Origin: JADGHX01 sp037200125
GTDB lineage: Bacteria; Pseudomonadota; Gammaproteobacteria; Steroidobacterales; Steroidobacteraceae
Direction of reading: 5' to 3'
Assembly (NCBI GenBank): GCA_037200125.1
Contig: JBBCGS010000001.1
Span: 682,001 to 746,000, forward strand
DNA length: 64,000 nt
Shown piece after piece: positions 1-6,803 of the stretch (its first letter is position 1; each line of letters begins with the position of its first letter). The position numbers and the translations under genes were made by a program. The notes under the pieces were generated by a model. That model had not been told where the DNA came from and did no database searches. It saw nothing but the letters and a program-made list of their open reading frames with translations.

Positions 1-660
1 AGCTCGCTGAAGGTCGCCGCGGTTTCGACGATCTTCTGTCTGCTGCTGGGCTACCCGATGGCGTACGGCATCGCGCGGTCGAGCGCGAGCTGGCGAAACA
101 CGCTGCTGCTGCTGATCATCCTGCCGTTCTGGACGTCGTTCCTCGTGCGCGTGTACGCGTGGATTGGGCTCCTGCGCAACAACGGCCTCATCAACAACGT
201 GCTGATGGGCCTGCACATCATCGATGAGCCCATCGTGATGATGCAGACGGATTTCGCGATGTACATCGGCATTGTGTACTCGTACCTGCCGTTCATGATC
301 CTGCCGCTCTACTCGAACCTCGAGAAGCACGACAACACGCTGCTCGAAGCGGCGGTGGATCTCGGCGCGACGCCGTTCAAGGCGTTTCTCAAGGTCACGC
401 TGCCATTGTCGATTCCCGGTGTCGTCGCGGGTTCCATGCTCGTGTTCATTCCGGCGGTGGGTGAGTTCGTGATCCCGCGCCTGCTCGGCGGCACGGATTC
501 GCTGATGATCGGCCGCGTGCTGTGGGATGAGTTCTTCCTCAATCGCAACTGGCCGATGGCGAGCGCGGTGGCTATTGCCTTGCTGCTGGTGCTGGTGATT
601 CCGATCATGGTCTTCCAGCGATTCCAGGAGCAGGAGAGCGGCGCGGGGTCACAGAAGTGA
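1..660 (+). CDS. potH: ABC transporter permease, spermidine/putrescine type (5' end outside window)
   Basis: Inner-membrane permease of a PotFGHI-type polyamine importer. The reading frame is open from base 1, so the start lies upstream of the window. About 219 C-terminal residues are present. The permease EAA loop, which docks on the ATPase, is visible as EAAVDLGATPF followed by a conserved LP and G. Several hydrophobic segments flank it, including LLLLIILPFWTSFLVRVYAW. The stop overlaps the next permease by 4 bases, so the two are translationally coupled. The substrate (putrescine, spermidine or a related cation) is inferred from family resemblance. The ATPase and binding protein are not in the window. 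Confidence 0.85.
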   Translation, partial: SSLKVAAVSTIFCLLLGYPMAYGIARSSASWRNTLLLLIILPFWTSFLVRVYAWIGLLRNNGLINNVLMGLHIIDEPIVMMQTDFAMYIGIVYSYLPFMILPLYSNLEKHDNTLLEAAVDLGATPFKAFLKVTLPLSIPGVVAGSMLVFIPAVGEFVIPRLLGGTDSLMIGRVLWDEFFLNRNWPMASAVAIALLLVLVIPIMVFQRFQEQESGAGSQK

Positions 661-1511
661 ATCAGCGGCGCTCCTATTTTCTCCTCACGGTGCTCGTGCT
701 GGGCTTCGCGTTTCTCTACATCCCGATCCTTTCGGTGATCGCCTACTCGTTCAATGAGTCGCGGCTCGTCACAGTGTGGGGCGGGTTCTCGATGAAGTGG
801 TACGGCATCCTGTTCGACGATCACCAGATGCTGTCGGGCATGTGGCTCAGCTTACGCATCGCCACCGTGACGGCCACTGGAGCGGTGATCATGGGAACGT
901 TCGCGGGGCTCGTGCTTGCGAGGTTCGGCAAGTTCCGCGGGCGAACGACGCTCGCTGGGATGGTGACCGCGCCCCTCGTGATGCCGGAGGTGATTACCGG
1001 CCTGTCGCTGTTGCTGCTGTTCGTGGCCTTCGCGGATTTCCCGTTCGTTCCCGATCAGCGTGGCTTCAGCACCATCGTGATCGCGCACATCACCCTGACA
1101 ATGTCCTACGTCACCGTTGTCGTTCAGTCGCGCCTCTCGACGATGGATGAATCGCTCGAAGAGGCGGCAATGGATCTCGGTGCGCGGCCGTCGAAGGTAT
1201 TCCTCGTCATCACGCTGCCGATCATCGCGCCGGCGATCGTTTCCGGCTGGCTGCTGGCGTTCACGCTCTCGCTCGACGACCTCGTGATCGCGAGCTTCGC
1301 GGCCGGGCCATCCACCAACACCTTGCCGATGATGATTTTCTCCAAGGTCCGGCTCGGCGTGACGCCCGAGATCAATGCGCTCGCCACGCTGATGGTCAGC
1401 ATCGTGACGGTGTTCGTGGTGATCGCGGGAGTCCTCATGGCGCGGCAGGAAAAGGCGCGTCAGCGCGACGCGCAGATGGCCGCCTCCACCGCTGGCGCAC
1501 TTCCTTCATAG
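657..1511 (+). CDS. potI: ABC transporter permease, spermidine/putrescine type
   Basis: Second inner-membrane permease of the same importer, 284 residues, the normal PotI length. It starts with GTG inside the stop of the upstream permease (4-base overlap). The EAA loop reads EAAMDLGARPSK with the LP pair after it. There are about six hydrophobic segments, the first near residues 7-28. The C-terminus ends in a charged cytoplasmic tail. It is the last gene of the transporter operon: a strong AT-rich hairpin follows two bases after the stop. Polyamine specificity is inferred from family similarity. Confidence 0.87.
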   Translation: MNQRRSYFLLTVLVLGFAFLYIPILSVIAYSFNESRLVTVWGGFSMKWYGILFDDHQMLSGMWLSLRIATVTATGAVIMGTFAGLVLARFGKFRGRTTLAGMVTAPLVMPEVITGLSLLLLFVAFADFPFVPDQRGFSTIVIAHITLTMSYVTVVVQSRLSTMDESLEEAAMDLGARPSKVFLVITLPIIAPAIVSGWLLAFTLSLDDLVIASFAAGPSTNTLPMMIFSKVRLGVTPEINALATLMVSIVTVFVVIAGVLMARQEKARQRDAQMAASTAGALPS

Positions 1512-1512
1512 G

Positions 1513-1538
1513 AAAAAATCGTCTCCTGACGATTTTTT
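1513..1538 (+). terminator. Rho-independent terminator of the polyamine permease operon
   Basis: Perfect 11-bp inverted repeat, AAAAAATCGTC and GACGATTTTTT, around a TCCT loop, directly after the stop of the second permease. The T run lies in the descending arm, so it fits an intrinsic terminator reading rightwards. Confidence 0.75.
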
Positions 1539-1560
1539 GAAGACCCTGCGCGGTGCGCGC

Positions 1561-1584
1561 CGGCAAAAAGCGTGGTTTTTGCCG
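1561..1584. repeat. 9-bp perfect inverted repeat
   Basis: CGGCAAAAA and TTTTTGCCG are separated by six bases. It lies between the terminator and the glucokinase gene. It could be a second terminator or an operator for the downstream operon; the sequence does not decide. Confidence 0.45.
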
Positions 1585-1692
1585 CCTGCCCAGCCACGTA
1601 GCTTCGCCCGGGGGCGCAAGTCGCACTCACGGCGGCCGCGCGGGATAGTAAGCTTTGCGACCTGTATTTCGACGAGCTATGGGTTTACGTGC

Positions 1693-2430
1693 ATGAAGGT
1701 CCTGGGCATCGATGTGGGGGGCTCCTCGATCAAGGGTGGCCTGGTGGAGGTGTCGACCGGCACGCTCATCGGCGAGGGCCATGTCCCCACTCCGAAACCT
1801 TCCGCGCCTGAAGCGGTGATGGAACAGGTGGCGGTGCTGGGTCGGCAGCTGCCCGGCGCGCAGGCGGTGGGGTTCGCCTTCCCGAGCGTGGTGAAGAACA
1901 ACGTTGCGCGCACGGCAGCCAACGTCGATCGCGGCTGGATCGGCGCGGACGGCGTGAAGCTCGCGCGCTCCGCGCTCGGCCTGCCGGCCGTCTTCCTGAA
2001 CGATGCGGATGCCGCCGGTCTTGCGGAGATGCGCTGGGGCGCGGGGCGTGACACGCCGGGCACCGTCATCATGCTCACCTTCGGCACCGGCATCGGCACG
2101 GCGCTCTTCGCCGACGGCAAACTCCTGCCCAACACCGAGTTCGGACACATCCAGATGCACGGCGCGGATGCGGAAGCCTGGGCATCCGCGCGCGTTCGCA
2201 CCGAGCAGAAGCTCGATTTCCCGGACTGGATCGGCCGGGTGAACGAGTACCTCGCGTTGATCCACTCGCTCTTCTGGCCCGACGTGTTCATTCTCGGCGG
2301 CGCCGTGAGCGAGCGGTACGAGCAGTTCGCGCCGCTCCTGAAATCGCAGGCCGAGATCCGCCCCGCGCATTTCGCCGGCCAGGCGGGCGTCATGGGGGCC
2401 GCCCTCGCCGCGGCGGAGGTGTCCGCCTAA
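1693..2430 (+). CDS. ppgK: polyphosphate glucokinase (ROK family)
   Basis: Predicted to phosphorylate glucose to glucose-6-phosphate with inorganic polyphosphate (and often ATP) in the cytoplasm. 245 residues, typical for PpgK. The N-terminal phosphate-binding loop reads DVGGSSIKGG (residues 7-16). The second phosphate loop reads LTFGTGIGTALF (128-139). NDAD at 103-106 supplies the likely catalytic Asp, and EFGH at 149-152 is the sugar-contacting motif. The ATG at 1693 is chosen because it starts exactly at the ROK fold; upstream in-frame sequence covers the hairpins and has no homology. Its stop abuts the next start with no gap. It is an odd first gene for an amino-acid operon. Confidence 0.88.
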   Translation: MKVLGIDVGGSSIKGGLVEVSTGTLIGEGHVPTPKPSAPEAVMEQVAVLGRQLPGAQAVGFAFPSVVKNNVARTAANVDRGWIGADGVKLARSALGLPAVFLNDADAAGLAEMRWGAGRDTPGTVIMLTFGTGIGTALFADGKLLPNTEFGHIQMHGADAEAWASARVRTEQKLDFPDWIGRVNEYLALIHSLFWPDVFILGGAVSERYEQFAPLLKSQAEIRPAHFAGQAGVMGAALAAAEVSA

Positions 2431-3609
2431 ATGCCGTTCCAGAGCAAGCTTCCCGACGTCGGGACCACCATCTTCACGGTCATGTCTCGCCGGGCGCGTG
2501 AGCTCGGCGCGCTCAACCTCGGGCAGGGTTTCCCGGACTACGACATCGACCCGCGCATCACCGAGCTCACCGCGCAAGCGATGAACGAAGGGCTCAACCA
2601 GTACGCGCCGATGGAAGGTGTGCTGGAACTGCGCGTGCAAATCGCCGCGAAGCTCGAAGAGTGCTACGGGGTGAGCGTGGATCCGCAGGACGAGATCACG
2701 ATCACCGTCGGCGGCACCGAGGCGCTCTACTGCGCCATTCAGGCGGTCGTGGGGCAGGGCGACGAGGCGATCGTGTTCGACCCCGCGTATGACTCCTACG
2801 ATCCGGCGGTTCGGCTCGCGGGCGGGCGGTGCATTCACATTCCCCTGCTGCCGCCGGGGTTTCGTTACGACTGGGATCGCGTGCGCGCGACGATCACGGA
2901 GCGTACGCGGCTCATCATCATCAATACGCCGCACAATCCGGCCTGCACGGCGGCGACTCCGGCGGATCTCGACCAGCTTGCCGAAGTCATCCGCGGGCGA
3001 AACATCTTCGTGTTGTCGGACGAAGTGTACGAACACGTCACCTATGACGGCCTGAAACACGCGAGCGTGCTCGCGCATCCCGAGCTGCGCGAACGGAGCT
3101 TCGCGGTCTTCTCGTTCGGCAAGACGTTGCACGCCACCGGCTTGCGCGTCGGCTACGGCGTTGCGCCGCCCGAACTGACGAGCGAGCTGCGCAAGGTTCA
3201 TCAGTTCAACACGTTCAGCATCACGCACCCCATGCAGCACGCGATTGCGCAATATCTCGGGGAAAAGCCCGAGTCGTGGCGGAGCCTGTCCGAGTTCTTC
3301 CAGGCGAAACGCGATCGTGTGCTCGCCGCGCTGGAAGGCACCGGTTTCGTCGCCCCGCCGGCGCAGGGCACATATTTCCAGCTCGTCGAGTACTCCTCGT
3401 TTTCGAGCGCGCCGGATGTTCAATTCGCCGAGCGACTGCTGACGCAGGCGGGTGTTGCCACCATTCCGCTCTCGCCGTTCTATAAGGATCCGCCGCAGCT
3501 CACCATGCTTCGGCTGTGTATAGCCAAGAAAGACCAGACGCTGGATGACGCCATCGCGAGGTTGCAGTCCTTCGCGCATGGGCTGCAGGCGGACGAAGAC
3601 GATGGCTGA
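2431..3609 (+). CDS. ybdL: PLP-dependent methionine/glutamine-type aminotransferase
   Basis: Fold-type I aminotransferase, 392 residues, closest in appearance to YbdL/MtnE and kynurenine-type glutamine transaminases. They use Met, Gln or aromatic amino acids with a 2-oxo acid. The PLP lysine is K231 in SFGKTLHATGLRVGY. Cofactor contacts are NTPHNP (165-170) and SDEVY (196-200). The N-terminal LNLGQGFPDY is a family signature. It overlaps the following omega-amidase by 8 bases. That pairing is meaningful: glutamine transaminase yields 2-oxoglutaramate, which the amidase removes, making transamination irreversible, for example in methionine salvage. Confidence 0.88.
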   Translation: MPFQSKLPDVGTTIFTVMSRRARELGALNLGQGFPDYDIDPRITELTAQAMNEGLNQYAPMEGVLELRVQIAAKLEECYGVSVDPQDEITITVGGTEALYCAIQAVVGQGDEAIVFDPAYDSYDPAVRLAGGRCIHIPLLPPGFRYDWDRVRATITERTRLIIINTPHNPACTAATPADLDQLAEVIRGRNIFVLSDEVYEHVTYDGLKHASVLAHPELRERSFAVFSFGKTLHATGLRVGYGVAPPELTSELRKVHQFNTFSITHPMQHAIAQYLGEKPESWRSLSEFFQAKRDRVLAALEGTGFVAPPAQGTYFQLVEYSSFSSAPDVQFAERLLTQAGVATIPLSPFYKDPPQLTMLRLCIAKKDQTLDDAIARLQSFAHGLQADEDDG

Positions 3610-4387
3610 GAAACTTCGCGTCACGCTCGTCCAGCAGCCGCTGGTGTGGCACGACGCCGCCGCGAATCGCGCTCATTTCGATGCGTTGCTCGCGCCGCTC
3701 GTCGGCAACACCGACGTCATCGTGCTGCCCGAGATGTTCACCACCGGCTTCAGCATGGAGGTCGAGCAGTTCGCGGAAGCCGCTGGTGGCCCAACGTCGG
3801 AATGGCTCGAGCGCAAGGCGAACGAGCTGCACGCCGCGATCACCGGCAGCGTGATGACGAAGGATCGCGGGCATTTCTACAACCGCATGTTCTGGGCGGA
3901 ACCGGATGCGTCGCTTCGCCACTACGACAAGCGGCATCTGTTTCGCATGGCTAATGAGCATCAGCGATTCACGCCAGGCAACGCATCGCTGACGGTGGCG
4001 TGGCGCGGCTTCCGCATCTGCCTGCAGGTTTGTTACGACCTGCGTTTCCCCGTGTTCAGCCGGCGGCGGCCGCAGCTCGAGTATGACGTGCTGATCTATG
4101 CGGCCAACTGGCCGGCGCCGCGTCGCCAGGCATGGCAGGCGCTGTTGAAAGCGCGCGCGATCGAGAATCTGTCGTACGTGGTTGGTGTCAATCGCGTGGG
4201 CACCGATGGCAAGAACTTGCCCTATGCGGGCGATAGCGTCGTGCACGATTTTCTCGGCGAGCCGCTCGCGCAGCTCGGTAGCGAGCCCGCGGTCGTGACC
4301 GTCGAGCTCGATATCACCGATCTGCGCTCGTTCCGAGAACGATTTCCTGCGCACCTCGATGCGGATCGGTTTACGCTGGAGACATGA
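3602..4387 (+). CDS. yafV: omega-amidase, nitrilase superfamily (YafV-like)
   Basis: Cytosolic amidase of the carbon-nitrogen hydrolase family, 261 residues. Predicted to hydrolyse 2-oxoglutaramate or 2-oxosuccinamate. The catalytic triad is visible: E44 in LPEMFTTGF, K110 in HYDKRHLF and C144 in QVCYDLRFP. The ATG at 3602 is preferred over an in-frame ATG at 3545, which would add residues from inside the transaminase gene. The end overlaps the next gene by 4 bases. Its position beside a glutamine/methionine-type transaminase supports the omega-amidase call over other nitrilases. Confidence 0.88.
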   Translation: MAEKLRVTLVQQPLVWHDAAANRAHFDALLAPLVGNTDVIVLPEMFTTGFSMEVEQFAEAAGGPTSEWLERKANELHAAITGSVMTKDRGHFYNRMFWAEPDASLRHYDKRHLFRMANEHQRFTPGNASLTVAWRGFRICLQVCYDLRFPVFSRRRPQLEYDVLIYAANWPAPRRQAWQALLKARAIENLSYVVGVNRVGTDGKNLPYAGDSVVHDFLGEPLAQLGSEPAVVTVELDITDLRSFRERFPAHLDADRFTLET

Positions 4388-5565
4388 AGAAGCAGACCCG
4401 CGTCAATCACCCGCCCCGGGTGGAGCTTGCCCCCGACAACCATCCGGTCGTCGCGCCCATCTACCAGACCGTCAAGTTCGAGTTCGATTCGCTCGATGAA
4501 ACCATGAAGGCGCTACGGGGCGAGCGCTCGGGTTTTTTCTACACACGCTCGTCGAATCCCACCACGCGCCAGCTCGAGCTGACTCTCGCGGAGCTGCAGG
4601 GGCGTGACGATTGTCTCGTGACGGCGTCGGGTGTTGGCGCGGTCGCACAGGCGCTGCTCGCGTTGACGAAAGCGGGCGATCACATCATCTGCTTCGTCGA
4701 AACGTATAACCCCAGCCGCTATCTCATCCGTCGCCTGCTCGGGCGTTTCGGCGTGACGAACACGATGCTGTCGATCGAAGACCTCGACGGCATCGAGCGC
4801 GAGCTCGCCGCGCGGCCGACGAAGCTCGTGTTCTTCGAAAGCCCCACCAATCCCGTCACCAAGATTGCGGACATCGCGGCGATCGCGAAGCTTGCGCGCG
4901 CGAAGGGCGCGCTCACGGTGATGGACAACACCTTCGCCGGCTTCCATCAGCACGGCGAGTTCGAGGTGGACGTGTTCGTCCACAGCCTCACGAAGTACGC
5001 CTCGGGCGCCGGGGACGTGATGGGGGGCGCCGTGATCGCGCGGCACGACCTGATCCGCTCGATGCGCACGGACTTCGGCGCGCTCGGCGGGTCGCTCGAT
5101 CCGCATGCGGCGTTCCTCATTCAGCGCGGGCTGAAGACGTATTTCGTGCGCTACGAGGCACAGTGCAAGAGCGCGATGCGTATTGCGGAGCTGCTCGAGG
5201 CGAGCCCGCTGGTGCAGCGGGTGCACTATCCTGGCATTCCGACGCATCCTCACTACGCGCTTGCCAACGCGCAGATGAAAGAGTTCGGCACGATTGTCAC
5301 CTGTGACTTCAAGGGCGGCCTCGCCGCAGGCGATAAGTTTGCGGAGTCGCTGAAGCTTTTCGCGCTGACGGCGAGCCTCGGGTCGACCGAGTCACTCGTT
5401 GTTTCGCCGCAGATGATGCGCGGGCGGGATCTCACGCCGGAACAGTTGCGGATGTCGCTCGTCACCGAAGGCACGGTGCGCCTTTCCATCGGGCTCGAGG
5501 ACATTGACGATCTCGTTGAGGACGTCAATCAGGCGCTGGATGCGGCGAAGGATTTGTCGCCCTAG
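4384..5565 (+). CDS. trans-sulfuration family PLP enzyme (Cys/Met metabolism lyase)
   Basis: Member of the cystathionine beta/gamma-lyase, gamma-synthase and methionine gamma-lyase family; 393 residues. The PLP lysine is K204 in HSLTKYASGAGD, with D181 in VMDNTFA and the ring-stacking region around ASGVGAVAQALLAL. The N-terminus has YQTVKFEFDSLD and the YTRSSNPT motif (53-60) that supplies phosphate contacts from the neighbouring subunit. It is the last gene of the four-gene operon. A sulfur amino-acid role fits its company, but the exact reaction (lyase or synthase) cannot be fixed from sequence alone. Confidence 0.85.
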   Translation: MKKQTRVNHPPRVELAPDNHPVVAPIYQTVKFEFDSLDETMKALRGERSGFFYTRSSNPTTRQLELTLAELQGRDDCLVTASGVGAVAQALLALTKAGDHIICFVETYNPSRYLIRRLLGRFGVTNTMLSIEDLDGIERELAARPTKLVFFESPTNPVTKIADIAAIAKLARAKGALTVMDNTFAGFHQHGEFEVDVFVHSLTKYASGAGDVMGGAVIARHDLIRSMRTDFGALGGSLDPHAAFLIQRGLKTYFVRYEAQCKSAMRIAELLEASPLVQRVHYPGIPTHPHYALANAQMKEFGTIVTCDFKGGLAAGDKFAESLKLFALTASLGSTESLVVSPQMMRGRDLTPEQLRMSLVTEGTVRLSIGLEDIDDLVEDVNQALDAAKDLSP

Positions 5566-5661
5566 GTTGCCTCGGGTGGTGTCGTCGCCTGCGTAAAACT
5601 CTAGCGACTTCACCACGCGATTCGCACAACTCCTCGAACAAAAATACGAGCGCTCGCGGCT

Positions 5662-5682
5662 CTGAAAAAGTTTCTTTTTCAG
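5662..5682. terminator. AT-rich hairpin between operons
   Basis: CTGAAAAAG and CTTTTTCAG form a perfect 9-bp inverted repeat around TTT, about 100 bases after the lyase stop. It could end the upstream operon. No long T run follows, so termination strength is uncertain. Confidence 0.45.
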
Positions 5683-5747
5683 TACGTCGGCGTCATTCGG
5701 CGGTGCTACGCTTCGTCCCTCTTCACTTCTCAACGGACGAGGTTTGC

Positions 5748-6020
5748 ATGGAGTCATCCCATTCAGGCGCCGCGACGATCGAGGTCGACACCGTCGGGTT
5801 CCGCGTCAATCCCCTAGATCATCCGGAGCTCGACAATATCGTCGTCTCGCCGTGCGGAACCTGCATCGAAAGCTTCGACTACAAAGGCAATCACTTCGTG
5901 ATCGACTGGGATGAGCTCGTAGGTGAGCCGGACGAAGAGGAGATTCCACACGAGCAGGTCATGGAAGAGATGCGTCTCTACGTCGAAGAACTCGTCGCGC
6001 GCCGCGAGGCGGGGCGATGA
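5748..6020 (+). CDS. small acidic protein, possible antitoxin partner
   Basis: 90 residues, acidic, not recognised. The ATG at 5748 is preferred because a GGACGAGG ribosome-binding sequence sits just upstream. The middle holds CGTCIESFDYKGNHF, a small beta-rich core. The C-terminal half is a charged helix (residues about 62-88) rich in Glu. It overlaps the following ParE-like gene by 4 bases, a common antitoxin-toxin arrangement. It shows no obvious ribbon-helix-helix, AbrB or Phd DNA-binding domain, so the antitoxin role rests on position and acidity only. Confidence 0.6.
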   Translation: MESSHSGAATIEVDTVGFRVNPLDHPELDNIVVSPCGTCIESFDYKGNHFVIDWDELVGEPDEEEIPHEQVMEEMRLYVEELVARREAGR

Positions 6021-6436
6021 TCGCGTCCCGCTCAGACGCCGGGCAGCTTCCTCGCGTGGCTTGGCGCCACGACGCCAGGCGCTCTCTGGCCGCGCTATTG
6101 GATTTCCTCGAAGCACGGGGCTTCAGCGATACGGAAGCTCGACGACTGCGGATCGAGCAGGCGATCGAATCGCTGCGATACTCGCCGCTGCGTTGTCAGG
6201 TAGTGGGCGTGACGGGTCGGTTGAGGTTTCGCCAGCTGGTAGTGGATAGCCGATTCCTGGTTTACTACGTCTACACGCCGCCGCGCGGAATGGCATCCGG
6301 CGGAAGGATCTCAATCCGGTCGGTCAAGCACGCGGCCAGTGAGAACCCGTTTCTCGATGTACGGGAGGGGCAGTTCAGCGATCAGCCCCTCGGCGCGTTG
6401 AGCACGCGCGACAGCACCGAACCCGCTACCGCCTGA
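6017..6436 (+). CDS. RelE/ParE-like toxin domain protein
   Basis: 139 residues. The central and C-terminal part fits the ParE/RelE fold. A helix pair (FLEARGFSDTEARRLRIEQAIESL) is followed by strands GRLRFRQLVV, RFLVYYVYTPP and RISIRSVKHAA, then NPF, a typical end for plasmid-stabilisation toxins. If functional it would act on gyrase (ParE) or ribosome-bound mRNA (RelE); the sequence does not say which. About 30 N-terminal and 25 C-terminal residues lie outside the core. It is coupled to the upstream acidic ORF and converges on the DUF2905 gene with an 11-base overlap. Confidence 0.6.
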   Translation: MIASRSDAGQLPRVAWRHDARRSLAALLDFLEARGFSDTEARRLRIEQAIESLRYSPLRCQVVGVTGRLRFRQLVVDSRFLVYYVYTPPRGMASGGRISIRSVKHAASENPFLDVREGQFSDQPLGALSTRDSTEPATA

Positions 6437-6626
6437 ACAACCACGCCAATACCGAAATCACCACGCTCACGATCAGCATCGTCGTAATCGGAAAGAAGAA
6501 CTTGAAGCCCGGCCGGTCGATCACGACGTCACCGGGTAGCCGGAAGAGCGGTAACTTGCGCACCCATGGCCACAGAAGGCCGATCACCAGAATGACGGTG
6601 CCAAGGATGACCAGGATTCGACTCAT
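6426..6626 (-). CDS. DUF2905 family small membrane protein
   Basis: 66 residues with two hydrophobic segments (about 3-20 and 45-62). Between them lies a polar stretch with the family motif LPLFRLPGDVVIDRPGFKFFFPI. DUF2905 proteins are small inner-membrane proteins of unknown role, widespread in proteobacteria. It is transcribed towards the toxin-like gene, with 3' ends overlapping. Confidence 0.85.
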   Translation of the reverse strand: MSRILVILGTVILVIGLLWPWVRKLPLFRLPGDVVIDRPGFKFFFPITTMLIVSVVISVLAWLFRR

Positions 6627-6803
6627 GTGTTTCTCTCGCGCGGTGCAGGGTCGCTGCCGGTGACTGTCAACGCGTCAATAGATGCGTCGCACCGGCACTT
6701 CGGCGGAGGCGGCCTACTTCGTTGCGCATGCAATCGGAAATCACTTGGACCCATCGGATCGTCGCCTCTCGCCGCGGTCACCGGCGGCGCGTAGACTCCG
6801 CCA

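Noticed and set aside
1627..3624. 665-codon open frame on the minus strand
   Set aside because: Antisense shadow of ppgK and the transaminase; composition is Arg-rich and the sense frames hold conserved motifs.
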